Below, in pieces: positions 54,804 through 64,000 of a stretch of 64,000 bases of DNA (position 1 is the first letter of the stretch; each line of letters starts with the position of its first letter). The stretch is from contig JADKJI010000063.1 of NCBI GenBank assembly GCA_016721085.1, forward strand, positions 1 through 64,000, read 5' to 3'. Source of the stretch: Chitinophagaceae bacterium. GTDB lineage: Bacteria > Bacteroidota > Bacteroidia > Chitinophagales > Chitinophagaceae. Both the position numbers and the translations under genes were made by a program. The notes under the pieces were generated by a model. It was not told the origin of the DNA and did no database searches. It was given only the letters and a program-made list of their open reading frames with translations.

Positions 54804-55720
54804 TTCAATTCTGTTTTATAAAGGTTGGCATTCGATATATCGATTTTCATCAAAATCTCCCGTGCCCGGTTCTTCTCATCAGGCTGGGCCTTCTTGAATA
54901 TCTTCACTAATTCATTGGCCTTCCCCTGAAAAAAGAAAGGGACAACCATGGAATTTGAGTTATCAGAATTGAGGGTGTTGATGATATTGATCGTATTCAT
55001 TATAGCATTTCTGCTCTCTTCTTCATTTTCATACATCAGGTCGAGCCCTAATCTGTAATAACTATAAACTGCATCGTGAATAAGGGCATATTTGTTATTA
55101 GTGAGATTTTCCATCAACCAGTATCGGTTTCGCTGACCATCAAAAGCGCGCCATCCATCAACCTCACGTCCCTCTGGTGCATTGTTTACAATCAGTTGCG
55201 CTTTCTGAAAATATGGATCTCCTCCCCTCAAACTGAAGGAATCAAAATCCAATCCAAGTATGATCTAAACATAATAAGCTAACGTAGCGGTAATATTGCT
55301 CACCAGAGGGTCGCTGCCACTAACCCGGTTTTCATTGAATTCTACAGGCTGATACTCTACATATTTAAATGCAAAACTTTCATCCTGGAAATTTATCAGA
55401 GGCGATTGATAACTGGCATTAAAAACCGGCCTTGCAGCTTGAACTACTAATGATGCTTTATATACATTATCTGGTAAAGATTGCCTGATGGTTATAAGGA
55501 AATTACAAGCTATCTTCTCATTTTGCTGAAAAGCTTCCCCTGTCCATTTTCTGTTGTTCAGGAAATTCTGAAGTGAGGACTGAAGTGTCTGGAAAACCTT
55601 CTTATCCACTGTAGAACTTACCTGGCTGGCATTTACTGAAATACGAGCCTGTAATTCCTGCGCATGGGTAGATCCCCCGATAATAAGGGCTGAAAAAAGC
55701 AATACGATTCTGTTACGCAT
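54800..55720 (-). CDS. porD: T9SS protein PorD (DUF4835) (frameshifted)
   Basis: Restored length is about 300 residues. Signal peptide RIVLLFSALIIGGSTHAQEL, then VSTVDKKVFQTLQSSLQNFL-like sequence (SSTVDKKVFQTLQSSLQNFL), FLNNRKWTGEAFQQNEKIAC, LLINFQDESFAFKYVEYQPV and, in the second piece, LGLDFDSFSLRGGDPYFQKA, GWRAFDGQRNRYWLMENLTN and a helical C-terminus. This is the PorD/DUF4835 family, needed for T9SS function, whose mechanism is unclear. The frame breaks at about 55262, where one or two bases are missing. It overlaps coaBC by eight bases and DUF4296 by four. The order bamD-rpoZ-coaBC-porD is conserved in the phylum. Confidence 0.9.
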
Positions 55721-56909
55721 ATAGCATATTTACTATTCTATCAACGATATCATGGGCTACTTGTTGTTTGGGCTTTCTTTCATAAGTGATTTCTTTCCCA
55801 TTACGCTCAAATATGCTCACTTTATTGGTGTCATGTCCAAAACCAGCCCCTTCGTCGTTGAGGGAATTTAAGACAATCATATCCGCATTCTTGGATTCCA
55901 GCTTACCAATAGCATATTCCCTTTCATTGCTTGTTTCAAGGGCAAAACCTACAAGAAGCTGCCCTGGTTGCTTTTGCAAACCCAGACTTTTTAAAATGTC
56001 CTTGGTTCGTTTCAATTCCAAAGCAAGGGTACCGTCAGTTTTCTTTATTTTTTCTGAAGATAGATTCACTGGACTATAGTCTGCTACTGCGGCCGACATT
56101 ATTGCAATATCTGTACCTGCAAAAAGGCTATTACATGCGTCATACATTTCGCTGGCTGTCTTTACCTTGTGAACCCGAATTTTTTCATGCGTAACATTTA
56201 TATTGGAAGGCCCAAGTACTAATTCAACTTCGGCACCTCTAAGAGCAAGCTCCTTACAAATAGCCACGCCCATTTTCCCTGAGGAATGGTTACCAATAAA
56301 CCGAACGGGATCGATTGGTTCGTGGGTTGGTCCTGCGGTTACCAGTACCTTTTTACCAAGAAGATCTTGCTTAAAAAAAAAATGTTCCTGTAAATAAGTC
56401 AAAATTGTTTCTGGTTCAGCCATACGACCATCTCCGGTTAATCCGCTGGCTAATTCTCCGTTTTCAACAGGGATAATTGCATTTCCAAAACCAGCAATCA
56501 ATTCTAGATTTCTTTTTGTAGAAGGATGGTGCCACATGTCTTCGTCCATAGCAGGTGCCACGCAAACAGGACAGGTAGCTGAAAGATAGGTAGCCAGTAA
56601 CAAGTTATCACAATTGCCATGAGCCATCTTTGAAAGGGTATTACAACTCAGTGGAGCTATCAGCATTACATCGGCCCATCTTCCCAGCATTACATGGTTC
56701 GACCAGGTCTGCTCACTGAATAGATCTATAAGCACTGGGTTCTTTGATAAAGTGGCAAGCGTAAGTGGAGAAACAAAATCTTTTGCTGCTGGTGTCATTA
56801 CCACTTTCACTTCAGCTCCTTGCTTAACTAAACTTCTAACAAGAAGAATTGCTTTATAAGCTGCGATGCTTCCTGTGATACCCAGTAATATTTTCTTTCC
56901 CTCGAACAT
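55713..56909 (-). CDS. coaBC: Bifunctional phosphopantothenoylcysteine decarboxylase/synthetase CoaBC
   Basis: Two steps of coenzyme A synthesis. 398 residues. N-terminal flavoprotein CoaC (1-185): ILLGITGSIAAYKAILLV, the catalytic His region in SEQTWSNHVMLGRWADVMLI, APLSCNTLSKMAHGNCDN and APAMDEDMWHHPST. C-terminal CoaB (190-398): VTAGPTHEPIDPVRFIGNHS, IMSAAVADYSPVN, and the CTP-binding KRTKDILKSLG. ATG 56909 is clear; a weak TAATTTTA -7-like box is 12 bases upstream. The rpoZ terminator lies before it, so it probably starts its own transcript, followed by porD and DUF4296. Confidence 0.95.
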   Translation of the reverse strand: MFEGKKILLGITGSIAAYKAILLVRSLVKQGAEVKVVMTPAAKDFVSPLTLATLSKNPVLIDLFSEQTWSNHVMLGRWADVMLIAPLSCNTLSKMAHGNCDNLLLATYLSATCPVCVAPAMDEDMWHHPSTKRNLELIAGFGNAIIPVENGELASGLTGDGRMAEPETILTYLQEHFFFKQDLLGKKVLVTAGPTHEPIDPVRFIGNHSSGKMGVAICKELALRGAEVELVLGPSNINVTHEKIRVHKVKTASEMYDACNSLFAGTDIAIMSAAVADYSPVNLSSEKIKKTDGTLALELKRTKDILKSLGLQKQPGQLLVGFALETSNEREYAIGKLESKNADMIVLNSLNDEGAGFGHDTNKVSIFERNGKEITYERKPKQQVAHDIVDRIVNMLYA

Positions 56910-56956
56910 GGTTTAAAATTAGGCATTTTATTAAGAACAGTCGGACAGGCCTCAAA

Positions 56957-56987
56957 ACTAAAAAGCGACAATGAGAATCATTGTCGC
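56957..56987 (-). terminator. Rho-independent terminator of rpoZ
   Basis: Perfect stem GCGACAATGA/TCATTGTCGC (56965-56987) with a three-base loop; on the minus strand it is followed by TTTTTAGTTTT. It is 26 bases after the rpoZ stop and separates it from coaBC. Confidence 0.88.
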
Positions 56988-57012
56988 CCTTATTACATTT
57001 ATGAAAATCTTA

Positions 57013-57354
57013 TTAACTAAAAAGATCGTCTTCGTTCTTACGATGGTAAATTTTGTCTTCCAGAAATTCCTGGGTAGCCAACAAAGCTGGATTTGGCATT
57101 CTTTCGTAAGCTCTTGAGATTTCGATTTGCTCTTTATTCTCATGAATTTCTTCCAGGCTATCTGTATGGCTGGCGAATTCCTCGAGTTTATTATGCAATT
57201 CTTCCTTGAGTGTTATATTGATCTGGTTAGCTCTTTTAGCTATGATGGAAATGGACTCATACACATTCCCGGTTTTACCTTTGATCACGTTGAGATCCTT
57301 GGTTTCCGCTACATTGGTAGTATTGGAACTAATTTGACGTCTTAACTTGCTCAT
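57013..57354 (-). CDS. rpoZ: DNA-directed RNA polymerase omega subunit
   Basis: 113 residues. The Bacteroidota omega form: NVIKGKTGNVYESISIIAKR followed by ANQINITLKEELHNKLEEFA, then an acidic stretch and RMPNPALLATQEFLEDKIYH. Omega helps assemble the beta' subunit. It overlaps the end of bamD by 26 bases, so the two are coupled. Confidence 0.93.
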   Translation of the reverse strand: MSKLRRQISSNTTNVAETKDLNVIKGKTGNVYESISIIAKRANQINITLKEELHNKLEEFASHTDSLEEIHENKEQIEISRAYERMPNPALLATQEFLEDKIYHRKNEDDLFS

Positions 57355-58144
57355 TTTGGATTGCTTTAATATTATTTTGGGATAAACTCTGAAACTTCGA
57401 TACTTCGTTTAATAATTTACTTTCTGGAAAGCGTTCTATGAAATCCAGACACTCCGTTACTACCTGCTCATACCTTCCTGCTTTCTTTTCATCAACACTG
57501 TTCTGGGCGAAAAGATAGTAAGATTTGATCACCTGGTACTTATAGTCTTCACTTTTATCAGAATCCGGAAAACTTTCCATCAAACTGGTAAAGGCGATGG
57601 CTGCAGCCCTGTAATGACCCAGATTATAATACAATTCCGCACTTTTATACTCTTTCAATTCGAGTTTTGCACGGCACTGGTCTATAATACTGTTGGCCTC
57701 CTTGATTCTGGCAGAACCAGGGTGGGTATTGATAAACGTCTGCATGAACCCGATTGTTTTCTGGGTAGAAACCTGATCCAGTTCCTGCTTGGGTGATTGT
57801 CTGAAATAGGTATAAGCCCTCATATATTCCATCTCCTCTGCGCGGGCGCTGGTAGGAAATACTTCTGTAAACTGTTTGAACAGGCTTTCTGCCTGCATCC
57901 AGTCTTTCAGATGATAAGAACAATAAGCGTACTTATAGAATACATCCTCAAACTGAGGCTGTCCTTTCAACAATGGAAAGAGCTCTTCATACAACTGTTG
58001 TGCATTGTTGTATTTCTTGTTCACGTAGTATTTATCGGCCATACGAAGCTTATAGTCGTAGTCGGTGCTTTTTTGCACTTTGCTGAACTCCGAGCACGAA
58101 GCTAAACCAATGGCTATCAATACTATTAATGCTGCTGATCTCAT
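57329..58144 (-). CDS. bamD: Outer-membrane protein assembly lipoprotein BamD
   Basis: 271 residues from ATG 58144. Lipobox in LIAIGLASCSEF (Cys17), followed by TPR-like helices (about 40-250): YYVNKKYNNAQQLYEELFPL, YKYAYCSYHLKDWMQAESLF, FKQFTEVFPTSARAEEMEYM, FMQTFINTHPGSARIKEANS. BamD is the essential lipoprotein of the BAM complex that inserts outer-membrane barrels. The longer in-frame start at 58204 is rejected because the promoter TAACTTTG (58161-58154) lies between it and 58144 and because the lipoprotein signal begins at 58144. It overlaps rpoZ by 26 bases. Confidence 0.93.
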   Translation of the reverse strand: MRSAALIVLIAIGLASCSEFSKVQKSTDYDYKLRMADKYYVNKKYNNAQQLYEELFPLLKGQPQFEDVFYKYAYCSYHLKDWMQAESLFKQFTEVFPTSARAEEMEYMRAYTYFRQSPKQELDQVSTQKTIGFMQTFINTHPGSARIKEANSIIDQCRAKLELKEYKSAELYYNLGHYRAAAIAFTSLMESFPDSDKSEDYKYQVIKSYYLFAQNSVDEKKAGRYEQVVTECLDFIERFPESKLLNEVSKFQSLSQNNIKAIQNEQVKTSN

Positions 58145-58153
58145 AAAGGTGGG

Positions 58154-58161
58154 CAAAGTTA
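58154..58161 (-). promoter_or_regulatory. bamD promoter -7 element TAACTTTG
   Basis: Exact TAnnTTTG on the minus strand, nine bases before the bamD ATG at 58144. It predicts a 5' leader of only a few bases and fixes the start codon. Confidence 0.55.
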
Positions 58162-58225
58162 AGGTATTAGCTGCAAAAATGGAAGGATTGTGGCTTTTCC
58201 CCAAAACCAGGCCGTTAATTTAAAT

Positions 58226-58260
58226 GTAAAACCCTTCCGTTTTAAGCGGAAGGGTTTTAC
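58226..58260 (-). terminator. Rho-independent terminator of the OmpA-type porin gene
   Basis: Perfect 14-bp stem GTAAAACCCTTCCG/CGGAAGGGTTTTAC with a seven-base loop (TTTTAAG). It is 21 bases past the stop of the gene at 58282 and upstream of bamD. The stem includes its own A and T flanks. Confidence 0.9.
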
Positions 58261-58281
58261 TATTGAAAGGGGCAAAAAGTA

Positions 58282-59928
58282 TTAACCTTTACGACGGAGG
58301 TTTGGATGAGGAGCAGGTACCGTAGTTGGACCTTCATCACCTGTACCATCCTGAAGATCTACAGTATTGCAATCTCCACCTTCCTGACCATATTTGAATA
58401 CAAAACGGTCAGAGTTGATACCTTCTTTATCAACCAGGTAGTTAATGATTGCATTTACACGATCCCAGCTTAATTGCTGTTCAGCTTTGCTGGATGCGCA
58501 GTAACCAACTACAGCTACTTTACAAGCTGCATTATCCTTGATTTTCTGAGCAACGCTGGCTAACAATGCTTTTGCATCATTGCTAAGAACAACAGATTTG
58601 CCTTTGAAAGTAATGCTTGGTAAAGCACCGATAGCACACTTAGATTTTGGCTGCCAATCTTCCATCATTTTCTTGATTTCACCGCAGCATGCTGGTTCTG
58701 GGCACTTACCAACACCATCAGCATCAACTGGCTGACATTGTGTAGGAGTGATCAGTTCCTTATCCTTATAGTCAGGAACACCATCACCATCAGTATCGCG
58801 GCTAACACCATGAACGTCAACTGGAGCACCTGCTGGAGTATTTGGTTCGTTATCGAACTGGTCAGTTACACCATCGCCGTCTTTATCATCCAGAACTGGC
58901 TTAGGCAATAACATGTGACGTGGCTTGTTGATTTCGTTGTAAGCATAATCCAAAGGATTAACCCACCACAATGGCTCAACAGCTTTAGAACCTAATGCGA
59001 TATTCAGACCTGCAGAAAGGAAATTGTAAGTATCAAAATCCCTTGTTTGAGAAGGACCTGCAGCCCAACCTTCCTGCCATTGCTGGCCATCAAGAAGGTC
59101 TGATTTTGTAACAGTGTATTTATCTTCAATTGCAATGCTCAATTTGTTATTCAGCTTGAATTGCATTCCAGCACCAGCTACGAAAGTTGGTTTGAAAGGC
59201 TTGTTGAATAATTCTGGTTGCAAAGGATCAGTTTCAGCTTTTGTTTCATAGCTACCATCCAATAAAGCCTTAAGAGCTTTACGGATTTCTTTTCTGTCCT
59301 TATAGCCACCACGTGGAATAGAAGAGAAATTATAATTAGCCGTACCATTTAAGGCATCGACCTTAGTTTCATAGATCATACCACCAAGACCTCCGAAAAG
59401 GTAAGCGTTAAAACCTGTTTTAGATTTATGGAAACGAACGTTGTTCAAAGAAACAACTGCCTGAAGGCTCGCATCATAAACACTTGTCTTATAGTTATAG
59501 AACACCTCAGTTGTTGGAACACCACCACCTACAGGCAGGTAAGATTGCCAGGCTGGGTTTCTGATATATCCTGTAGAAGCACCATAGTTCAGACCTTTTG
59601 AAGTTCCGAATCCAAGTTCACCTCTTAAAGAGAACACATAACCAAGGGCCTTACGAACGTGAAGACCGGCACCGAATCCTGGGAAACGGCTGCGAACGTC
59701 GCTTGAAAGACTGAAAGCACCAACTTTCAGACCAAGCTCCCACTGATTGCGGGGAAGAGCTGGATACGCATAATTATGCGCCATAAATTCCGTGTGCTGA
59801 GGTAACCTTTTTGAAGGAACTACTGAAGAGTCCATAGCATCATAGCTTCCCGCGCCCAATTGCGCAAAGGTGCTAGATGCCAGAAGGCACAGTAGCGCGA
59901 TTAAACTTAAATACTTTTTGCTTGCCAT
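58282..59928 (-). CDS. OmpA-family outer-membrane protein with thrombospondin type 3 repeats
   Basis: 548 residues. Signal peptide SLIALLCLLASSTFAQ, an N-terminal beta-barrel (about 60-330), then calcium-binding TSP3 repeats (DDKDGDGVTDQFDNEPNTPA; RDTDGDGVPDYKD), a Cys-containing segment (GKCPEPACCGEIKKMMED) and a C-terminal OmpA-like domain (LLASVAQKIKDNAACKVAVV; GYCASSKAEQQLSWDRVNAI). It ends in LRRKG. Likely a major structural porin that tethers the outer membrane to peptidoglycan, though the OmpA motif is divergent. A textbook promoter and a strong terminator make it a single-gene, probably highly expressed unit. Confidence 0.92.
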   Translation of the reverse strand: MASKKYLSLIALLCLLASSTFAQLGAGSYDAMDSSVVPSKRLPQHTEFMAHNYAYPALPRNQWELGLKVGAFSLSSDVRSRFPGFGAGLHVRKALGYVFSLRGELGFGTSKGLNYGASTGYIRNPAWQSYLPVGGGVPTTEVFYNYKTSVYDASLQAVVSLNNVRFHKSKTGFNAYLFGGLGGMIYETKVDALNGTANYNFSSIPRGGYKDRKEIRKALKALLDGSYETKAETDPLQPELFNKPFKPTFVAGAGMQFKLNNKLSIAIEDKYTVTKSDLLDGQQWQEGWAAGPSQTRDFDTYNFLSAGLNIALGSKAVEPLWWVNPLDYAYNEINKPRHMLLPKPVLDDKDGDGVTDQFDNEPNTPAGAPVDVHGVSRDTDGDGVPDYKDKELITPTQCQPVDADGVGKCPEPACCGEIKKMMEDWQPKSKCAIGALPSITFKGKSVVLSNDAKALLASVAQKIKDNAACKVAVVGYCASSKAEQQLSWDRVNAIINYLVDKEGINSDRFVFKYGQEGGDCNTVDLQDGTGDEGPTTVPAPHPNLRRKG

Positions 59929-59976
59929 AACTGATTTTTATATGAAGGATTAAGAATGCTGACTTAAGAATTTGTG

Positions 59977-60007
59977 CAAAAATATCGAATGCTTAGTAAT
60001 TAACAAA
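59977..60007 (-). promoter_or_regulatory. Strong promoter of the OmpA-type gene: TTTG / 19 nt / TATTTTTG
   Basis: On the minus strand TTTG (60007-60004), 19 nt, TATTTTTG (59984-59977): a perfect Bacteroidota promoter. Expected start is near 59973, giving a leader of about 45 bases before ATG 59928. Confidence 0.8.
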
Positions 60008-60132
60008 TTTTTTTACCTGAGTTCCAAGAGTATTACTCAATTGTAGTTCATGAGGTTAAGACCATTTTCATTTCAAATAAGTTGCTCCGTAAAATAAAAA
60101 TCAAAATAGTAATTTGCCGCTTTGTTGGCTAC

Positions 60133-61094
60133 ATGAAATTATCACAAGCAATATTACACGAAGAATTAGCCCTTTTTGACCGGAAATTCAAAGAGGCAGT
60201 TAAGAGCCAGACCCCTTTGCTAGACCGGATCATGCGGTTTATTGTAAACCGCAAGGGAAAGCAACTCCGGCCTATGTTTGTGCTGCTTTCGGCAAAGCTC
60301 TGTGGGCAGGTTACGGAATCTACCTACAGGGCGGCTTCCCTGGTAGAATTGCTCCATACCGCCACCCTGGTACACGATGATGTGGTGGATGAATCGCTCG
60401 AAAGAAGAAACTTTTTCTCTACCTACGCCCTCTGGAAAACCAAGATTTCGGTTCTTGTAGGTGACTATCTGCTCGCTAAAGGCCTGCTCCTTTCCCTCGA
60501 CAATAACGATTTCAGGATTCTTCAGATACTTAGCCGGGCAGTACGGGAAATGAGTGAAGGGGAATTGCTCCAACTCGAAAAATCAAGAAGCCTGAACCTT
60601 AGCGAAAGTATCTATTACGATATTATTCGAGGAAAAACCGCCTCTCTCCTGGCCTCAGCGTGCAGTGCAGGTGCATTTTCTGCCACCGGCAATGAAGAAC
60701 TGGCAGAAAAAATGAGGGTTTTTGGCGATAAAGTAGGAATGGCTTTCCAGATAAAAGATGACCTTTTCGACTACGGCACCGATGATATCGGAAAACCAAC
60801 CGGAAACGATATCAAAGAGAAAAAATTGACCCTACCTCTCATATATACACTAAACAATACCGATAAAGCAACCCGCCGGAAACTTATTTATATCCTCAAA
60901 AACGAAAACAAAGACCCTAAAAAATCAGGGAAGTGATCGAGGTTGTAAAACAAACGGGAGGAATCGACTATACCCAACAAAAAATGGTTACTTTTCGGGA
61001 TGAGGCCCTAACAATCCTCGAAGAATTCCCTAATCCCGAAGTGAAAAAAGCATTGGAAGAACTGGTGCGATTCACTACGGACCGCAAATTTTAA
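60133..61094 (+). CDS. Polyprenyl diphosphate synthase (IspB/HepT-like) (frameshifted)
   Basis: Restored length is about 320 residues from ATG 60133. Long-chain trans-prenyl transferase: GKQLRPMFVLLSAKLCGQ, first Asp-rich motif in TATLVHDDVVDESLERR, ISVLVGDYLLAKGLLLSL, RGKTASLLASACSAGAF and the second Asp-rich motif in MAFQIKDDLFDYGTDDIGKP. It makes the side chain for menaquinone. One A is missing in the run near 60917-60922; the tail then reads VIEVVKQTGGIDYTQQKMVT and ends at 61094. An upstream in-frame start at 60082 adds only a Lys/Ile-rich stretch and is rejected. recJ starts eight bases downstream. Confidence 0.92.
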
Positions 61095-61102
61095 CCCCCG
61101 CC

Positions 61103-62810
61103 GTGCTGGATAAACGATGGAAAATATTGCCCGCCGATGAAAAAACCGTCCAGGAATTGAAGACGGCTCTTTCCATCAATCCAGTTATTTGCAGAATATT
61201 GGCCCAAAGAGGCATTGACACCTACGAAAAAGCAAAGAAATTTTTCAGACCCAAACTTGGAAGACCTTCACGACCCATGGTTGATGAAAGACATGCTGAA
61301 GGCGGTTAAAAGAGTACTCAGTGCAATCAATGAAGGGGAAAAAATCCTGGTATTCGGGGACTATGATGTAGATGGCACCACTTCGGTAGCCTGTATGTTC
61401 CAGTTTCTTCAGAAAATATATTCATCTGATAAACTCGACTTTTATATTCCTCACCGCTATCGAGAAGGCTACGGAGTTTCCAAAGCTGGAATCGATTTCG
61501 CGAAAGAAAACGGTTTCACCCTTATAATATCACTTGATTGCGGCATCAAATCGGCCGACCTGATTAAATATGCAAAAGAAATAGGAATTGACTTTATAGT
61601 ATGTGACCACCATCTTCCTGATTTACATATACCACCAGCAGTCGCCATTCTAAACCCAAAACAGGTTGACTGCGACTATCCCTTCAAAGAACTTTGTGGC
61701 TGTGGCGTAGGCTTCAAACTAATATGTGCCCTTTGTGAAGAATTGAATCTCCCTATGGAGATGGCTTACGAATACCTCGATTTATTGGCAACAGCTATTG
61801 CCGCCGATATCGTTCCTATGGTCGGAGAAAACAGAATCATGGCTTATTATGGATTGAAGAAAGCGAACGATAATCCTAATACCGGAATTAAAGCCCTCAA
61901 AGAATTAAGTGGACTGGTAAAAGAAGTACAGATAACAAATCTCGTTTTTCTTATCGCCCCGCGTGTAAACGCCGCCGGCCGAATGGACGATGCCCGCAAA
62001 GCGGTACAAATGTTCATAGCACCAAATGAAGACGAAGCCAAGCAATATGCTGAAATGCTTCATTCAGATAATTTCGACAGAAAAGAGGCTGATAAAAATA
62101 TTACAGAAGAAGCATTAGCCCAGATCCTGGAACATCCAGATTGGATCAACAGAAAATCCACTCTTGTATACCAGCCAACCTGGCATAAGGGAGTGGTAGG
62201 AATTGTTGCATCACGATTAATCGATCATTATTATCGTCCCACAATCGTACTCACCCAATCTGGAGAATATGTTGCAGGAAGTGCACGAAGCGTTCCCGGT
62301 TTTAACTTATATGAAGCTATCCATGCCTGTAAGGAACATCTTTTAGGATATGGTGGCCATTTTGCTGCAGCAGGCATGACCCTTGAAACCGGCAAGGTAG
62401 AAGCGCTAAGAGATAAGTTTGAAGAAGTGGTTTCGGCTACTATCACTCCCGAACTCTTGATACCTGAAATAGTAATCGATACCGAAGTAAGCTTTAAAGA
62501 CCTTAACACAGCTTCTTATAGCATTCTCTGCCAGATGGAGCCCTTCGGTCCCGATAACCTGCGACCTCTTTTCATAGCCAGAAAAGTCACCGATACCGGT
62601 TATTCGAAAATTGTCAAGGAACTTCATATCAAATTCTCCCTCAAACAGGATAATATCAGTTATGGTGGCATCGGATTCAATATGTCCGACAAATTCCCAC
62701 TCCTCGAATCAAAGCAACCCCTCGACGTAGTTTTCACCCTTGATGAAAATGAATGGAATGGGAATAAGAGTTTGCAGCTGAAAGTAGTTGACATACGATT
62801 ATCTGAATAA
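61103..62810 (+). CDS. recJ: Single-stranded-DNA-specific exonuclease RecJ (frameshifted)
   Basis: Restored length is about 569 residues; GTG start at 61103 (MLDKRWKILPADEK). DHH-family 5'-3' exonuclease: ILVFGDYDVDGTTSVACMF (motif I), LIISLDCGIKSADLI (motif II), IDFIVCDHHLPDLHIPPAVA (DHH motif III), LLATAIAADIVPMVGENR (motif IV), and in the DHHA1 part VNAAGRMDDARKAVQMF, HKGVVGIVASRLIDHYYRPT and LLGYGGHFAAAGMTLE. An OB fold is at the C-terminus. The frame breaks near 61248; removing one C gives FFRPNLEDLHDPWLMKDM, which matches the family. Used in recombination and mismatch repair. It is eight bases after the prenyl synthase. Confidence 0.94.
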
Positions 62811-62900
62811 GAAATCTTAGCCTTCTCGGTATTTCTTACCAAATTCACATTTGTCATAAAATGTTTACTGTCAATCTCGAATTTTAGTGAAAATTACTTC

Positions 62901-64000
62901 ATGAGAAAGGGCCTGCTTATATCATTGTTATTCTTTTACAATAATGTAACTGCACAATTGCCTGAAAGCATAAGAGATTTCTATACTGGTCATTCTTTAT
63001 TTTATATTCCTGCAGAACATGACTCTTCAAAGCCTTTTCTAATAGCAGTAGTTCCAAAATCAATTAAAAAACCCATTTACTTAATAAACGGGAAATTCAT
63101 ACCTGACTCAAGTGAGAGAAAAAAATTATTCACTATTTCAAATGATTCAAGCTATTTAAAACACAGAGTATATCGACAACCATTTATTTGTTACGACAGT
63201 TCAGAAGTTCGCTTTTTTGCTCAGGGAATAAACAAACAGAATGCGAATCAATATGAGTACCAAGCAACATCTTCAAATGGAAGAGTAATTAGCCCTTGGA
63301 CGACTCCAAATGAATTTCTTAAAGGCACATATGTTAGTGGTTACGGTGATGGTGATCCAGAAATGGCACATATTGGTCCATTCAAAAGCGAATGGGATAA
63401 TTTCGTAAGAATTGAAATACGGGAAAAAGAAAGTTCTAAAATCACATGCAGAAGTATTGTTTTTTGGATTTCAGAAAAGCCAGAAGTTTTAGCAACTTTC
63501 AACGGTCAGCAATTAAACGAGTTCTTTAAATTTTTTGATTACTCGTCAAGAAATGAAGCCACAATGAATATGTGGACAGAAGGGAATGAATTAAAATCTT
63601 TAGTAAAAGAGAAAACCTTCTTCACAAACCAAAATGGTATCATTTTTCTTTTAAAAGATCTGGTTTATAAGAAAATAATCGAATACAGAATAATTGGCGA
63701 CGAAAACAATAAGGATTGGAAATTGAATGAATATGATTTTAATTTCATTTGGCTTAAGCAATTAAACCCAGGCAAATACAAACTCCAACTTCGCTATTCA
63801 ATGCAAAAAGAAAACATAAGCGAATATGAGTTTGAAATACTGCCAGCATGGTATCAAACAACCACTTTCAAAATAATTACAGGAAGCATTGTCGCTGCCA
63901 TTTTAGGCCTGATACTAATTCTCTTTCGCCAAAGGAGTCAGAAAAACAAACTAAACCGGCAATTGGAACAGAAGGAGAAAAAAGAATTGGAACTACGATC
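62901..64000 (+). CDS. LytS-type sensor histidine kinase, N-terminal part (runs off the window)
   Basis: Open from ATG 62901 to the last base, 366 residues so far, with no interruption. Signal peptide RKGLLISLLFFYNNVTAQ; an extracytoplasmic beta-rich region (about 20-310) whose end NFIWLKQLNPGKYKLQLRYS fits the Y_Y_Y domain; then a membrane helix FKIITGSIVAAILGLILILF (about 320-340) and a coiled coil KNKLNRQLEQKEKKELELRS. That arrangement, including the final ELELR, is where LytS/YehU-type kinases begin their His_kinase domain (PF06580), which must lie beyond the window. The usual N-terminal propeller repeats are not apparent; the region is short. A LytTR regulator gene would be expected next. 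Confidence 0.75.
   Translation, partial: MRKGLLISLLFFYNNVTAQLPESIRDFYTGHSLFYIPAEHDSSKPFLIAVVPKSIKKPIYLINGKFIPDSSERKKLFTISNDSSYLKHRVYRQPFICYDSSEVRFFAQGINKQNANQYEYQATSSNGRVISPWTTPNEFLKGTYVSGYGDGDPEMAHIGPFKSEWDNFVRIEIREKESSKITCRSIVFWISEKPEVLATFNGQQLNEFFKFFDYSSRNEATMNMWTEGNELKSLVKEKTFFTNQNGIIFLLKDLVYKKIIEYRIIGDENNKDWKLNEYDFNFIWLKQLNPGKYKLQLRYSMQKENISEYEFEILPAWYQTTTFKIITGSIVAAILGLILILFRQRSQKNKLNRQLEQKEKKELELR

Noticed and set aside
1..64000. Phage, toxin-antitoxin, restriction-modification or other defence genes
   Set aside because: None of the recognisable protein motifs fit such systems; the only mobile DNA seen is the IS3 element and short repeats.

Overview
The window looks like a draft piece of a Bacteroidota genome, most like the Chitinophagaceae/Sphingobacteriales side of the phylum. 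The reasons are type IX secretion (T9SS) genes (sprA, porD, a PorE-like protein, two secreted proteins with the gliding-motility C-terminal sorting domain), the porD-coaBC-rpoZ-bamD gene order, the futalosine menaquinone genes mqnB-mqnD, promoters of the Bacteroidota type (TTTG, about 19 nt, TAnnTTTG) and very little Shine-Dalgarno signal. The DNA is moderately AT-rich by eye. No rRNA, tRNA or CRISPR array was recognised.

Layout. 0-4.5 kb: an outer-membrane protein, folD, queE and a PorE-like TPR/propeller/OmpA protein, all broken by small indels. 4.5-6.1 kb: an IS3-family element sitting between two inverted arms of a dispersed intergenic repeat. 6.3-11 kb: dprA, guaB, a DUF4105 membrane protein and an alpha/beta hydrolase, again with indels. 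11-16.4 kb: two tandem paralogous T9SS cargo proteins. 16.5-18 kb: an SDR dehydrogenase and a small secreted protein, then a terminator and a 7-bp tandem repeat. 18.2-26 kb: sprA (2,396 codons) and ruvA. 26-41 kb: fabH, a DinB protein, a methionine gamma-lyase-type PLP enzyme, a serine hydrolase, an amidohydrolase, a GNAT protein, a transglutaminase-like/membrane pair, fabD, folE, queD, mqnB-mqnD, a photolyase and a class IV aminotransferase. 41.9-53 kb: four NarL/LuxR response regulators, two minimal histidine kinases and three related seven-helix membrane proteins, plus repeats and a group of DnaA-box-like sites. 53-61 kb: a CoA-transferase pair, DUF4296, porD, coaBC, rpoZ, bamD, an OmpA/TSP3 porin and a polyprenyl synthase. 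61.1-64 kb: recJ and the start of a LytS-type sensor kinase that runs off the end.

How the genes work together. SprA is the T9SS translocon pore, PorD and the PorE-like protein are further T9SS parts, and the tandem 11-16 kb proteins are probable substrates. BamD serves outer-membrane assembly. FabH and FabD feed fatty-acid synthesis; polyprenyl synthase and MqnB/MqnD probably both feed menaquinone. The most unusual stretch is 45.7-53 kb, where kinases that lack a sensor domain are encoded directly after seven-helix membrane proteins, which suggests split sensor/kinase two-component systems.

Quality warning. About twenty genes are interrupted by one- or two-base shifts, mostly in homopolymer runs and mostly in housekeeping genes. 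I treat these as probable sequence errors, not pseudogenes, and give the restored gene extents. No computation was run; every homology call is from reading motifs.
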